Notes: generated from the letters alone by a model not told the origin. Shown: positions 1-10,392, numbered from the stretch's first letter. The stretch is 33,808 nt of DNA from Octadecabacter sp. (GCA_018608045.1 JABBAI010000028.1:1-33808); one strand, 5' to 3'. Made by a program: numbers and translations.

Positions 1-53
1 GTTACCTCACAGCGACCTCAACGCTGCGCGTCTACCAATTCCGCCACGACCGC
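1..53 (-). tRNA. tRNA-Leu (anticodon GAG), 5' part only, truncated by window edge
   Basis: Reverse complement reads GCGGTCGTGGCGGAATTGGTAGACGCGCAGCGTTGAGGTCGCTGTGAGGTAAC: acceptor 5' strand, D-arm with GGTAGACGC, anticodon stem CAGCG/CGCTG around TTGAGGT (GAG). Confidence 0.85.
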
Positions 54-157
54 AAGATCCAAGCGTGAGAGGCGTTTAGCCAAGACCCACCATTACCTCA
101 AGCGTTAAATGCATCTGCGCAGCGCAAACTATTTTATACAGTCCCACGCCGCTGCGT

Positions 158-655
158 TCAGGACGGGCGCGCAAAGGGGTATGCAGGGCTTTTGCCGATG
201 AAAAACAACGCCACGACCCCCAAGCCAATCAAGACCCAACCGAAATCGGACGGCCCACCAAACACCATCTGGTTCACCGTGCGCCCCAGTAGGAAATTTA
301 GAAGCCCCGCAATGCCCATCGCCCCGAACCATGTTGATCGCATAGCCAATTGATGATCGGCAAACCGCCGTGCGCGCGCCAGCCAAACATCGCGCGAGAT
401 GCCCCAGAGCGCGAACACACTGAACAAATGGATCGGTGCAAAATGGCCAATAACCGCCAAGCCGTTGGACGGGATAAACAGCCCCGTTATCGCCAAGACT
501 GTCATCGCTATGACCCATGTGTAACCCAGCCACTTGTGCGTTCTGCGGCTGGTTCGCCCCCAAATTGAAAAGGGGCCGACGATCAAGGCGGGCATTGCGG
601 ACAGAAAATGAAGTGGAATAATCAGCAGCGCGACTGAACGCGGGGTCAGGGACAT
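158..655 (-). CDS. DUF2306-like integral membrane protein
   Basis: 165-aa ORF with several hydrophobic segments and HKWLGYTWV...HFAPIHLFSVFALW...RSTWFGAMGIAG pattern typical of DUF2306 proteins. Confidence 0.7.
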   Translation of the reverse strand: MSLTPRSVALLIIPLHFLSAMPALIVGPFSIWGRTSRRTHKWLGYTWVIAMTVLAITGLFIPSNGLAVIGHFAPIHLFSVFALWGISRDVWLARARRFADHQLAMRSTWFGAMGIAGLLNFLLGRTVNQMVFGGPSDFGWVLIGLGVVALFFIGKSPAYPFARPS

Positions 656-756
656 GGTCTGGACCTTTCGGTTTGGCAGTTGGGTTTCGATTGCCTATGT
701 CTTAGAAATGCCCTGCGCATGACCAACGCCGCTTACGTGACTTAAGGATTTACGCC

Positions 757-939
757 GTGAATAACATCGTACCGCAGTCTGCGTTTTGTGAATGGCGGGA
801 TCATCTGTCCCATCCGACGCGCGCAGCAACCCGCAAAGGTGACGGCGCGCTTTTAATCCTGACACACGGGCCGGACATCCCCGTCAGCCGCGCAAACATC
901 ACCGCGATCAGGGAGGCTGGGCTTTTGCCCCGAACCTAA
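757..939 (+). CDS. small hypothetical protein (60 aa)
   Basis: GTG-start ORF ending 2 nt before the lipB ATG (942); plausible composition but no recognised domain. Confidence 0.4.
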   Translation: MNNIVPQSAFCEWRDHLSHPTRAATRKGDGALLILTHGPDIPVSRANITAIREAGLLPRT

Positions 940-941
940 GA

Positions 942-1595
942 ATGGTTGAATGGATCACCACAAACGGATTGACCGATTACGCAAAGGCCGTAGCCTTTAT
1001 GGAGGCCCGTGCTGATGCGATTTATGCGGGACAGGCTGAGGAATGTATCTGGCTCGTCGAACATTCGCCGCTTTATACTGCGGGGACATCCTCCAAGATT
1101 GAAGACCTCGTCGATCCGGATCGCTTCCCTGTGTTTGATACAAAACGCGGCGGGCAATACACCTACCACGGACCCGGCCAGCGTGTCGCGTATGTCATGC
1201 TCAACGTTGGGCGGCGCGGCCATGACGTGCGCAAGTTTGTGCAAGACCTAGAACATTGGGTGATTGCGACGCTGGACCAGTTCAACGTCAAAGGTGAAAT
1301 CCGCGACGGGCGTGTTGGCGTTTGGGTGCAACGCGATGACAAACCATTGACTGGGCTCGGTCCTGCTGAAGACAAGATCGCTGCGCTGGGGATTCGGCTG
1401 CGCAAATGGGTCAGTTTTCACGGTATCAGCATCAACGTCGAACCTGATTTGACCCACTTTGACGGCATCGTGCCCTGTGGAATTACAGACCACGGGGTGA
1501 CATCGCTTGTCGATCTGGGCCTGCCTGTCACGATGGAAGACTTGGATGTCGCACTGCGCCACACGTTTGACGCCAACGTGACACCGTTGAAATAG
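942..1595 (+). CDS. lipB: lipoyl(octanoyl) transferase LipB
   Basis: Motifs [62 protein letters not shown]. Confidence 0.95.
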   Translation: MVEWITTNGLTDYAKAVAFMEARADAIYAGQAEECIWLVEHSPLYTAGTSSKIEDLVDPDRFPVFDTKRGGQYTYHGPGQRVAYVMLNVGRRGHDVRKFVQDLEHWVIATLDQFNVKGEIRDGRVGVWVQRDDKPLTGLGPAEDKIAALGIRLRKWVSFHGISINVEPDLTHFDGIVPCGITDHGVTSLVDLGLPVTMEDLDVALRHTFDANVTPLK

Positions 1596-1801
1596 CGAAA
1601 TTCCTCAAAAAGCAGCCATTTATCCGCGCCAAACCCAAAGCGCGTTGTTTTGCCGTCCCCAAACAGCCCCCTGCGCCAATTTTACCCATGCAAACACCGA
1701 CATGAACGGTTGCGCGGCCCCGCACCACAACCTAAAACACCTGCAAGCCAAGGGGTGAGTCCGCTTACCCCACAGATTTTACCATTTCGAGGGAGCGCCA
1801 C

Positions 1802-3475
1802 ATGGTAGACGCAGCCGTCCACGACCAAGGACACGAAGACAACCGGTCTTTCTTTACACGCTGGTTCATGTCAACAAACCACAAAGACATCGGTATTTTG
1901 TACCTGTTCGTGTCTGGATTTGTCGGATTCTTGTCCGTCGCCTTCACCGTTTACATGCGGATGGAGCTGATGAACCCCGGTGTTCAGTACATGTGCCTTG
2001 AGGGCGCGCGTCTGTTCCCAGCGGCTCTCGATCAATGTACGCCAAACGGCCACCTGTGGAACGTGATGATCACGTACCACGGTGTGTTGATGATGTTCTT
2101 TGTTGTTATTCCCGCACTTTTTGGTGGTTTCGGCAACTACTTCATGCCGCTGCAAATCGGTGCCCCAGACATGGCATTCCCGCGCCTGAACAACCTGTCT
2201 TTCTGGCTGTTCTGTACGGGTGTTGCCCTCGGTATCTGCTCAATCCTTGCCCCCGGTGGTAACGGTCAAATGGGATCTGGCGTTGGCTGGGTTCTGTATC
2301 CGCCGCTGTCCACATCCGAAGCTGGTATCTCGATGGACCTCGCGATTTTTGCGATTCACGTGTCCGGCGCGTCGTCCATCCTTGGCGCAATCAACATGAT
2401 CACGACATTCTTGAACATGCGTGCGCCGGGCATGACAATGCACAAGGTGCCGTTGTTCGCATGGTCGATCTTTGTAACTGCTTGGTTGATCCTTCTCGCT
2501 CTGCCCGTTCTGGCTGGCGCGATCACAATGCTACTTATGGACCGTAACTTCGGCACGACCTTCTTTGATCCTGCTGGCGGCGGCGACCCGATCCTGTACC
2601 AGCATATCTTGTGGTTCTTCGGTCACCCCGAAGTCTACATCATCGTTGTGCCTGCCTTCGGTATCATTAGCCACATTATCTCGACCTTCTCAAAGAAGCC
2701 GATATTCGGTTACCTGCCGATGGTTTACGCGATGGTCGCAATTGGCGCGCTGGGCTTTGTCGTGTGGGCGCACCACATGTACACAGTAGGCATGTCCTTG
2801 ACACAGCAGTCTTACTTCATGCTGGCGACCATGGTGATCGCGGTGCCCACGGGTGTTAAGATCTTCTCATGGATCGCGACGATGTGGGGTGGTTCGATTG
2901 AGTTCAAAACACCAATGCTGTGGGCGATGGGCTTCTTGTTCTTGTTCACCGTTGGCGGCGTCACAGGCATCGTTCTGTCTCAAGCGGGCGTGGACCGCGC
3001 GTATCATGACACCTACTATGTTGTGGCCCACTTCCACTACGTGATGTCACTTGGTGCGGTGTTTGGTATCTTCGCGGGTATCTATTTCTATCTGCCGAAA
3101 ATGTCGGGTCGCATGATCCCTGAATGGGCGGGTAAACTGCATTTCTGGGCCATGTTTATCGGCGCAAACGTCACGTTCTTCCCACAGCACTTCTTGGGTC
3201 GTAACGGCATGCCGCGCCGCTACATCGACTACAACGAAGCCTTCGCGCTTTGGAACTACGTGTCCTCTATCGGTGCTTTCATCTCGTTCGGATCATTCGT
3301 GTTCTTCATCGTGATCTTGTTCAAGACATTGCTGTCACCAAAGAACGCAACAGAGCCGAACCCATGGGGTGAATACGCTGATACGCTGGAATGGACATTG
3401 CCGTCTCCTCCACCAGAGCACACCTTCGAGACGCTTCCAAAGCAGTCCGATTGGGACAAGCAGCCGTCCCACTAA
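1802..3475 (+). CDS. ctaD: cytochrome c oxidase subunit I (aa3 type)
   Basis: 557 aa; [57 protein letters not shown] heme/Cu ligands. Confidence 0.97.
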   Translation: MVDAAVHDQGHEDNRSFFTRWFMSTNHKDIGILYLFVSGFVGFLSVAFTVYMRMELMNPGVQYMCLEGARLFPAALDQCTPNGHLWNVMITYHGVLMMFFVVIPALFGGFGNYFMPLQIGAPDMAFPRLNNLSFWLFCTGVALGICSILAPGGNGQMGSGVGWVLYPPLSTSEAGISMDLAIFAIHVSGASSILGAINMITTFLNMRAPGMTMHKVPLFAWSIFVTAWLILLALPVLAGAITMLLMDRNFGTTFFDPAGGGDPILYQHILWFFGHPEVYIIVVPAFGIISHIISTFSKKPIFGYLPMVYAMVAIGALGFVVWAHHMYTVGMSLTQQSYFMLATMVIAVPTGVKIFSWIATMWGGSIEFKTPMLWAMGFLFLFTVGGVTGIVLSQAGVDRAYHDTYYVVAHFHYVMSLGAVFGIFAGIYFYLPKMSGRMIPEWAGKLHFWAMFIGANVTFFPQHFLGRNGMPRRYIDYNEAFALWNYVSSIGAFISFGSFVFFIVILFKTLLSPKNATEPNPWGEYADTLEWTLPSPPPEHTFETLPKQSDWDKQPSH

Positions 3476-3512
3476 GTTGGGAAACTTAGCCCGACGAAGT
3501 TTAAAGAATACA

Positions 3513-3542
3513 GGCCCCGGCGGAAACGCCGGGGCCTTTTTT
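3513..3542 (+). terminator. Rho-independent terminator downstream of ctaD
   Basis: GGCCCCGGCG-GAAA-CGCCGGGGCC followed by TTTTTT: perfect 10-bp stem, GNRA-type tetraloop, U tract. Confidence 0.93.
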
Positions 3543-3610
3543 GTGGCCCTGCCTCAGCGGAAATCTATATCGTAGAAGACGAGACTGTTCACCTTTGAGA
3601 AGGCACTTGA

Positions 3611-4051
3611 ATGACCAACCTCTGGCCTATCCTGACATTGCTGCCACCGCTCACCGTGACGGTGTTCGGTGGGCGGTCTGCATGGCTATGGCTGTCTCTG
3701 GTCGCAAGCCTCGCGTTGATGTTCGGACTGGTTAAATATGTGATCTACCAGTTCGGTCAAGGGAATACGGATCCGCTGTTTAAAACGCTTCTTCTGTCAA
3801 ACAGCGCTGATCATCGGGCCGCTGCTGTTGATCGCGGCCCATCCGCGCCGTGCCGTGACCGATATTGTGTTGTTCTGGGGCGCCGTCGCGTTTGCACTAA
3901 TTGCGCACTATGGCGTTGTTATGTCGACTATGATGAGGTGCAGCACGTCTATTTGGTCAGTCAGATCGCATCGCTCATCACGATTATCCTCGCCATCATC
4001 GCCGCGCTGCGCCCGCTACGGTCTTGGTGGATAAAAAGGCGTGCCAGCTGA
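3611..4051 (+). pseudogene. small hydrophobic membrane protein, middle segment out of frame (two compensating frameshifts)
   Basis: Frame of 3611 gives MTNLWPILTLLPPL...YQFGQGNTDPLFKTLLLS, then C/R-rich sequence. The adjacent frame gives TALIIGPLLLIAAHPRRAVTDIVLFWGAVAFALIAHYGVVMSTM over ~3800-3930. The original frame resumes with DEVQHVYLVSQIASLITIILAIIAALRPLRSWW. Stop overlaps the next ATG (ATGA). Confidence 0.65.
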
Positions 4052-4560
4052 TGCCCTATGAATGGATAGACCCCAAAGGTGCCGATACGCCACAGGTCGA
4101 ACTGCACCTGTGGCCCTACCGGTCCCTGCTGCGCAAAGATTTTGTGCTGTTTATCGGTGGCACCTGTTTGATCGTGTCGCTGCCGCTTCTGGTCTTGCTT
4201 GGCTCTCCTGTGCTGTGGGCGTTGTTGCCATTCTTTGCCATTGCCGTGGGCGGCGTTTGGTACGCGATCAATCACAGCTACCGAAGCGGTGAAATCCTAG
4301 AAGAATTGCGCATCTGGCCGGACCGGATGACGCTAGATCACATGCACCCGCGCCGTGGTCACAAATTCTGGGAGGGCAATCCTTATTGGGTTCAGTTGAA
4401 GATTGATCCCAAACACGAGCGCGTCACTAATTATATCACCCTGAAAGGCGCGGACCGCGAGGTGGAACTAGGTGCGTTTCTGTCTGAAGACGAACGCGCC
4501 GTGCTGTTCACAGAGCTTCAGGACAAACTGCGAATGGTGCAAAACGCGTCCATGGACTAG
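4051..4560 (+). CDS. DUF2244 domain-containing protein
   Basis: Start MPYEWIDPKG at 4051; two TM segments then RSGEILEELRIWPDRMTLDHMHPRRGHKFWEGNPYWV...LGAFLSEDERAVLFTEL typical of DUF2244. Confidence 0.8.
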   Translation: MPYEWIDPKGADTPQVELHLWPYRSLLRKDFVLFIGGTCLIVSLPLLVLLGSPVLWALLPFFAIAVGGVWYAINHSYRSGEILEELRIWPDRMTLDHMHPRRGHKFWEGNPYWVQLKIDPKHERVTNYITLKGADREVELGAFLSEDERAVLFTELQDKLRMVQNASMD

Positions 4561-4592
4561 GCTGGCCCAAACCAGCCCCGAAAGGCTACGCC

Positions 4593-4967
4593 ATGCACAT
4601 TCTCGCCAAAGTCCTGATCTCCTTGATCGCAGCCCTGCACCTCTACATCGCGTGGTTTGAGATTTTTGCATGGACAACCCGTGGACCTGTGGTCTTTTCT
4701 ACCTTCCCCGCCGACCTATTTGAACCGACGATCACGCTGGCGGCCAATCAAGGCATCTATAACGCATTTCTAGCGGCAGGTTTGATCTGGTCGTTGTTCA
4801 TCCGCGATGCCCGCTGGCATGCTAACGTAGCGACCTGTTTTCTTTTGTTTGTGTTTGTCGCTGGCGTGTTCGGGGCCGTCACGATCAGCCCTCGCATCGC
4901 TGTTGTGCAATCGGTTCCCGCGCTCATCGCCCTTATCGCGCTTTGGGTGGGACAGCGGCGCGCTTAG
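4593..4967 (+). CDS. DUF1304 family membrane protein
   Basis: 124 aa; LHLYIAWFEIFAWTT...NQGIYNAFLAAGLIWSLF...FVAGVFGAVT matches DUF1304 style. Confidence 0.8.
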   Translation: MHILAKVLISLIAALHLYIAWFEIFAWTTRGPVVFSTFPADLFEPTITLAANQGIYNAFLAAGLIWSLFIRDARWHANVATCFLLFVFVAGVFGAVTISPRIAVVQSVPALIALIALWVGQRRA

Positions 4968-5016
4968 GCGCACCTTTCGGGTCGCATGCCCTCCGCGTTC
5001 GCCATAGACCTAACGC

Positions 5017-5922
5017 ATGACACCGCAACGCATCATATCATCGCGCACCTGGGCAGAGCTATTCGTGCTGGCGCTCATTTGGGGCGGCGTGTTTCTTGCC
5101 GTTCGGCTGGCGCTGGACGAAGTGCCGTTCGTGACATCCGTCGCGCACCGCGTGTTTTGGGCGGCGATCATATTGTGGATTTACGTCTGGCTGCGCGGTT
5201 TGTCAGTTCCGCGGGACCGCCGCACATGGATCGCGCTGTTGGTGATGGGGTGCCTTAACAACGTCATCCCGTTTTCGCTCATGGCATGGGGGCAGTTGCA
5301 CATCGAATCCGGCCTCGCATCTGTGTTCAATTCCGCCACTGCGATTTTCGGGGTGATCATCGCCGCCCTTATCCTCGCGGATGAACGCCTGACCATGCGC
5401 AAAGTCGTCGGATCATTGATCGGGTTTTTCGGCGTCGCCACCGCCATCGGGCTTGAGAGTTTGCGCAATTTTGACATCACATCACTGGCCCAGCTCGCCG
5501 TGGTTGCGGGCACGATATCATATGGCTTTGCTGGTGTTTGGGCCCGCATCAACCTGTCAGCACTCACACCACAAGTCGCCGCCGCAGGCATGTTGACGGG
5601 ATCATCCATCGTAATGGTGCCCGCGGCTTTTGTAATCGACGGCGTGCCGTCCTTCGACCTCAGCGCGACGGCGCTCGGCGCAATTGCCTACTACGTCATC
5701 TTCGCCACAGCGGGCGCTTATCTGTTGTATTATCGTATTCTGGCGGCAGCAGGGTCTGCGAATCTGATGGTTGTGACCCTGCTGATGCCGCCCATTTCGA
5801 TCATGTTAGGTGCGCTCGTGCTAGACGAAACACTATCGACGAATGTCTATGTCGGCCTTGCGTTTCTGGCACTGGGCCTGACAATTCTGGATGGCCGCCT
5901 GTTAGCGCGTTTGCGCCGTTAA
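5017..5922 (+). CDS. EamA-family (DMT) transporter
   Basis: 301 aa, about 10 TM segments, duplicated EamA pattern (LALIWGGVFLAVRLAL...; GALVLDETLSTNVYVGLAFLALGL). Confidence 0.9.
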   Translation: MTPQRIISSRTWAELFVLALIWGGVFLAVRLALDEVPFVTSVAHRVFWAAIILWIYVWLRGLSVPRDRRTWIALLVMGCLNNVIPFSLMAWGQLHIESGLASVFNSATAIFGVIIAALILADERLTMRKVVGSLIGFFGVATAIGLESLRNFDITSLAQLAVVAGTISYGFAGVWARINLSALTPQVAAAGMLTGSSIVMVPAAFVIDGVPSFDLSATALGAIAYYVIFATAGAYLLYYRILAAAGSANLMVVTLLMPPISIMLGALVLDETLSTNVYVGLAFLALGLTILDGRLLARLRR

Positions 5923-6377
5923 CCCAGCTTATCTTTGACCATCGGACCTGTCTTACCGAAATCCATCTGACCCGTGTATTTGCCCTTCAGCACACCCATG
6001 ACCTTGCCCATGTCACGAATACTTTCGGCACCGACCTGCGCAATTGCGGCATCAATCGCGGCGGCAGCTTCGTCATCGCTCAATTGACGTGGCAGAAAAT
6101 CTTCGATGATCTTGATCTCAGAGAGCTCTTTTTCAGCCAGTTCAAGACGACCACCTTCTTCATAGACCTTCGCGCTTTCTTGGCGCTGCTTGACCATCTT
6201 GCCCATGATCGCAAGCACGACGTCGTCACCAACGCCCTCATCCTTGCCCTCACCGCGTGCTTCGATATCACGGTCCTTTATCGCAGCGTTTATCAGCCGC
6301 AACGTAGACAAACGTGTCGAATCCTTGGCTTTCATCGCCTCTTTGAGAGCCGTACTCACCCGCGCGCGCAATTCCAT
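5919..6377 (-). CDS. GatB/YqeY domain-containing protein
   Basis: MELRARVSTALKEAMKAKDSTRLSTLRLINAAIKDRDIEARGEG...DFLPRQLSDDEAAAAIDAAIA...DMGKVMGVLKGKYTGQMDFGK; start at 6377. Confidence 0.92.
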   Translation of the reverse strand: MELRARVSTALKEAMKAKDSTRLSTLRLINAAIKDRDIEARGEGKDEGVGDDVVLAIMGKMVKQRQESAKVYEEGGRLELAEKELSEIKIIEDFLPRQLSDDEAAAAIDAAIAQVGAESIRDMGKVMGVLKGKYTGQMDFGKTGPMVKDKLG

Positions 6378-6596
6378 TTTATCATCCCTGATAGGTTTCG
6401 CCCGAATGTGAGCGGTAACAGACGCGGACACTACTCTGAAATTCACCCCAAAAACAAGCACCCAGTCGGCCAAGTGGCGCGAAGTCATTTGAGGCTGGCG
6501 AACCAGTCTTGACCCGCCCAAACGCACCCCTTAGACAGCGACAAGTTTGGCGTCGTTTCCGCAAGGCGGGGCCTTCAAAATCGGGGGATTTGAACG

Positions 6597-7757
6597 ATGG
6601 TCAACAGCGTAAAACCAACAGCATGTCTTGTTCTCGCCGATGGCACCGTATTTTACGGCAAAGGGTTTGGGGCAACTGGCGAAAAGGTGGCTGAGCTGTG
6701 CTTCAACACCGCGATGACCGGATATCAGGAAATCATGACCGACCCGTCCTATGCGGGCCAGATCGTGACCTTCACCTTCCCCCACATCGGCAATACGGGC
6801 GTTACGGTTGAAGATGATGAATCCAGTGATCCTGTGGCGTCTGGCATGGTGGTCAAATGGGATCCAACAACGCCTAGCAACTGGCGTTCTATGGAGCAAC
6901 TTGAACCCTGGCTCGAAAAGCGGGGCCGCATTGGTATTGGCGGTATCGACACACGCCGTCTGACCCGCGCGATCCGCCAACAAGGTGCACCACACGTTAC
7001 CTTGGCGCATAATCCTGATGGCACGTTCGATATTGAAGCCATGGTCGCCGCCGCACGCGGTTTTGCAGGCCTCGAAGGTGTGGACCTCGCCAAAGACGTG
7101 ACCTGTGCGCAATCTTATCGCTGGGATGAAATGCGGTGGGCATGGCCTGATGGCTTTCCAAAGCAATCAGACGCAAAGCACAAAGTCGTGGCGATCGATT
7201 ACGGCGCGAAACGCAATATCCTACGCTGCCTTGCATCTGCGGGCTGTGATGTGACGGTGTTGCCCGCATCTGCCACCACCGCAGACGTGATGGCCCTGAA
7301 CCCGGATGGCGTTTTCCTGTCCAATGGCCCCGGTGATCCGGCAGCAACGGGCGGGTATGCCGTGCCCATGATCAAAGATATTCTGGCGCGAGATTTGCCG
7401 GTATTTGGCATTTGTTTGGGTCACCAGATGCTCGCGCTTGCGCTGGGGGCTAAGACCATCAAGATGAACCACGGCCACCACGGCGCCAATCATCCTGTAA
7501 AAGATAATGATACGGGCAAGGTTGAAATTACGTCAATGAATCATGGCTTTACGGTTGATGCGCAGTCCCTGCCGACAGGTGTGCGTGAAACACATGTGTC
7601 CCTGTTTGACGGATCAAATTGCGGCATCGCGGTGAACGGAAAGCCCGTTTTTTCCGTTCAATACCACCCCGAAGCATCCCCCGGCCCGATGGACAGTTAT
7701 TACCTGTTCGAACGCTTCGCAGCGGCCATGGCAGAGCGCGCCAGCGCGACTGTTTAA
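6597..7757 (+). CDS. carA: carbamoyl-phosphate synthase small subunit
   Basis: CPSase N-terminal domain plus class I glutamine amidotransferase motifs LSNGPGDPAA, FGICLGHQMLALALGA, VQYHPEASPGP. Confidence 0.97.
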   Translation: MVNSVKPTACLVLADGTVFYGKGFGATGEKVAELCFNTAMTGYQEIMTDPSYAGQIVTFTFPHIGNTGVTVEDDESSDPVASGMVVKWDPTTPSNWRSMEQLEPWLEKRGRIGIGGIDTRRLTRAIRQQGAPHVTLAHNPDGTFDIEAMVAAARGFAGLEGVDLAKDVTCAQSYRWDEMRWAWPDGFPKQSDAKHKVVAIDYGAKRNILRCLASAGCDVTVLPASATTADVMALNPDGVFLSNGPGDPAATGGYAVPMIKDILARDLPVFGICLGHQMLALALGAKTIKMNHGHHGANHPVKDNDTGKVEITSMNHGFTVDAQSLPTGVRETHVSLFDGSNCGIAVNGKPVFSVQYHPEASPGPMDSYYLFERFAAAMAERASATV

Positions 7758-7774
7758 GACGGGCAGCGTTGTCC

Positions 7775-7790
7775 TTAACGCGCCGTTAAC
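7775..7790. promoter_or_regulatory. Candidate CtrA-binding box TTAA-N7-TTAAC
   Basis: TTAACGCGCCGTTAAC, exact match to the alphaproteobacterial CtrA full-site consensus, 47 nt upstream of the ATG at 7837. Confidence 0.5.
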
Positions 7791-7836
7791 CGTTCGTGGT
7801 CCAAGGTGACCTCGGGACAGGTTAACGGGGCTTTCA

Positions 7837-9760
7837 ATGGCTTTGATATTTAGCACATGTCGCCGACGGAACGTTGGCGGCACAAACATTTTGGCGAAAC
7901 GATTGACACAACCGTTTTCGGTGGCGGATGTTTTGACGCCAGCAGGCACCGCAGCCGCGCGCCGACATGCCGCGACTGACAGGGCAAAACGTGACCAATG
8001 CGCCCTCGGCACCCGACCCATGTTGGACGACGCACACCATCAAGCAGGGCTTGTGGGCACCAGTCTCGTTGATCCTGTGACACAGCCGGCAGACCCGCGC
8101 CTGATCGCCAAATTCGGATCAAACCTGTGCCTGAAACATCGCGTTCTTCCGTGGCGATCAACCGCAGGCCGCGTCACTATTCTGGCGGCATCCCCTGCCC
8201 ATTTCCTACAGGTGCGCGACGCGCTTACAGTCATTTTTGGCCCTGTTCATTTGGCCATCATCACCAGCGACGACCTCGATATTGCGCTTAGTAAAATGTG
8301 CCACAACACATTGATGTTAAACTCGGAACATCGAACCATGGATGCCGAATCCTGCCGCAACTGGAATGCCGGAAAAGCATTCCGATGGGGCACAGCGGCC
8401 ATCCTTTTCGATGATCGCCTGTATGGTCCTGTGGCACTCGGCTAGCTTTCTTATTCTGTGCGGTTGGGCCGTGTTCATCTTGATCATGAACACAATCCTT
8501 AAGATCGCGGCGGCTGTGTTTCACATCTTCCCCAAACCGCCCAGGCACGTTGCAGCACCGCTTGATCCTGACGATTTACCAATCGTCACGTTGCTTGTGC
8601 CGTTGTTTCGCGAACGCGACGTCGCGGGTGCGTTGGTGCAGAGGCTGTCAAAACTTGATTACCCGTCCGAGCGCCTTGATGTGTGTCTGGTGCCTGAAGC
8701 AGATGACGGCACCACCCAAGACGCATTGGCCAAAACGCAACTGCCCTTCTGGATGCGGGCCATCCGCGTTCCCCTTGGCACGCTGCAAACCAAACCACGC
8801 GCGTTGAACTACGCGTTAAACTTCGCCAAAGGATCGATCATTGGCGTTTACGACGCTGAGGACGCGCCCGCAGCCGACCAGCTCCATGTTGTGGTCAACC
8901 GCTTCGCCCATGCCGCACCCGAGGTGGCATGTTTGCAAGGGCGTTTGGACTTTTACAACTCGCATTCAAACTGGCTCGCGCGGTGTTTCACCGTCGAATA
9001 TGCAATATGGTTTCGCATCATTTTACCGGGGCTAGAACGGCTGAAACTCGCCATTCCTCTCGGCGGCACGACCTTGTTTTTCCGATGCAAAACGCTGGAG
9101 GAACTGGGCGGCTGGGATGCCCATAATGTGACTGAAGACGCAGACCTTGGCATCCGCTTGGCGCGCCACGGATACCGCACCGAGATCATCGACACCGTCA
9201 CCCAAGAAGAAGCAAACGCACGCGCATGGCCTTGGGTCAAACAGCGGTCCCGCTGGCTAAAGGGATATGCAATCACGTACGGCGTTCATATGCGCAACCC
9301 GTTGAAACTATGGAAAGACCTTGGGGCATGGCGGTTCTTCGGGGTGCAGCTTTTGTTTGCGGGGACGATCAGCCAATTCCTTCTGGCACCGCTATTGTGG
9401 TCGTTCTGGCTGATGCTGATCGGCGTGCCCCATCCCCTTGATGGCGTCCTCACCCAACCTGTCGCCATGACCTTTGCGGTGATCTTTCTACTGTCGGAAA
9501 TCGTCGGGATCACGGTGTCGGCCATCGCCGTTATTTCAGCGGGCAAACGTGATTTGGTAAAGTGGACGCCAACGCTTCATTTGTATTTCCCGCTCGCCGC
9601 ACTGGCCGCGTATAAGGGCATCTTCGAGCTGGCCACAAAACCGTTTTATTGGGACAAAACATCCCACGGGATATTTGCGGCGACGGGCGCGATTGATCCT
9701 GAACCAGAAAAGGTCAGCGCGACGCCTCAACCGCTTCTGCGTCCAATCGCAGCCGAATGA
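7837..9760 (+). pseudogene. GT2 glycosyltransferase with N-terminal MshEN/T2SSE-N-like region, interrupted by a +1 frameshift near 8400-8415
   Basis: ORF 7837-8445 encodes the N-terminal part (...DPRLIAKFGSNLCLKHRVLPW...DAESCRNWNAGKAFRWGTAAIL). The frame then moves to 8342-9760 (...MIACMVLWHSASFLILCGWAVFILIMNTILK...; GT2 motifs YDAEDAPAADQL, TEDADLGIRLARHGY, KQRSRWLKGY). Confidence 0.75.
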
Positions 9761-10367
9761 TAAACGCCTGTGAAATGTGATCGCGCAGTGCCTTGTCCGC
9801 CGCGTCGCCATCCCCGTTTTCAATCGCTTTCACGATGCGTTCATGTTCTTCCAGCGTATCGGTAGGGCGCCCTTCAACCGCAATCGAAGTCGATGCCAAC
9901 AGCGCCATGGACCGATGCACAAGGTCGAGCTGTTGGACCAAAAACCGGTTGTGGCTGGCCAAGTGAATTTGCTTGTGAAACCGCCTGTTTGCGCGGCTCA
10001 TCGCGTCAGGATCGTTGATCAACTTTCGGTCAGCTTCCAACATATCGCGCAGAACCGCCAGTTCTTCGGGGGTCGAATGGCGCGCGGCAAGACGGGCGGC
10101 CAACCCCTCAAGGGCACCGCGCACAACGTAAAGTTCGCTCAACTGGCTGTGATCCAGTGACGCGACAATCAACGACCGCCCGTCCCGCGTCAGCAGGCTT
10201 TGGGTTTCCAGACGTTGTAATGCCTCACGAATTGGGGTGCGTGACACGCCAAACCTGTCCGCCAATTCGCTTTCGACAAGGCGACTTCCGGGTTTATAGG
10301 TGCCTGTGTCGATCGCATCGAGGATCATCTCATAGGCATCTTTGTGTGGGGCTTTTGGTTGTCTCAT
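9714..10367 (-). CDS. GntR-family (FadR/FCD-type) transcriptional regulator
   Basis: wHTH with GSRLVESELADRFGVSRTPIREALQRLETQSLL and FCD-like C-terminal domain; start MRQPKAPHK at 10367. Confidence 0.93.
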   Translation of the reverse strand: MRQPKAPHKDAYEMILDAIDTGTYKPGSRLVESELADRFGVSRTPIREALQRLETQSLLTRDGRSLIVASLDHSQLSELYVVRGALEGLAARLAARHSTPEELAVLRDMLEADRKLINDPDAMSRANRRFHKQIHLASHNRFLVQQLDLVHRSMALLASTSIAVEGRPTDTLEEHERIVKAIENGDGDAADKALRDHISQAFIIRLRLDAEAVEASR

Positions 10368-10392
10368 AACGTATCCTCTGAATACCAAATGC

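Noticed and set aside
5538-6512. 324-aa plus-strand ORF
   Set aside because: Spans alternate frame of EamA and antisense of YqeY; low-complexity H/R/T composition.
6531-7166. 211-aa minus-strand ORF
   Set aside because: Antisense shadow of carA.
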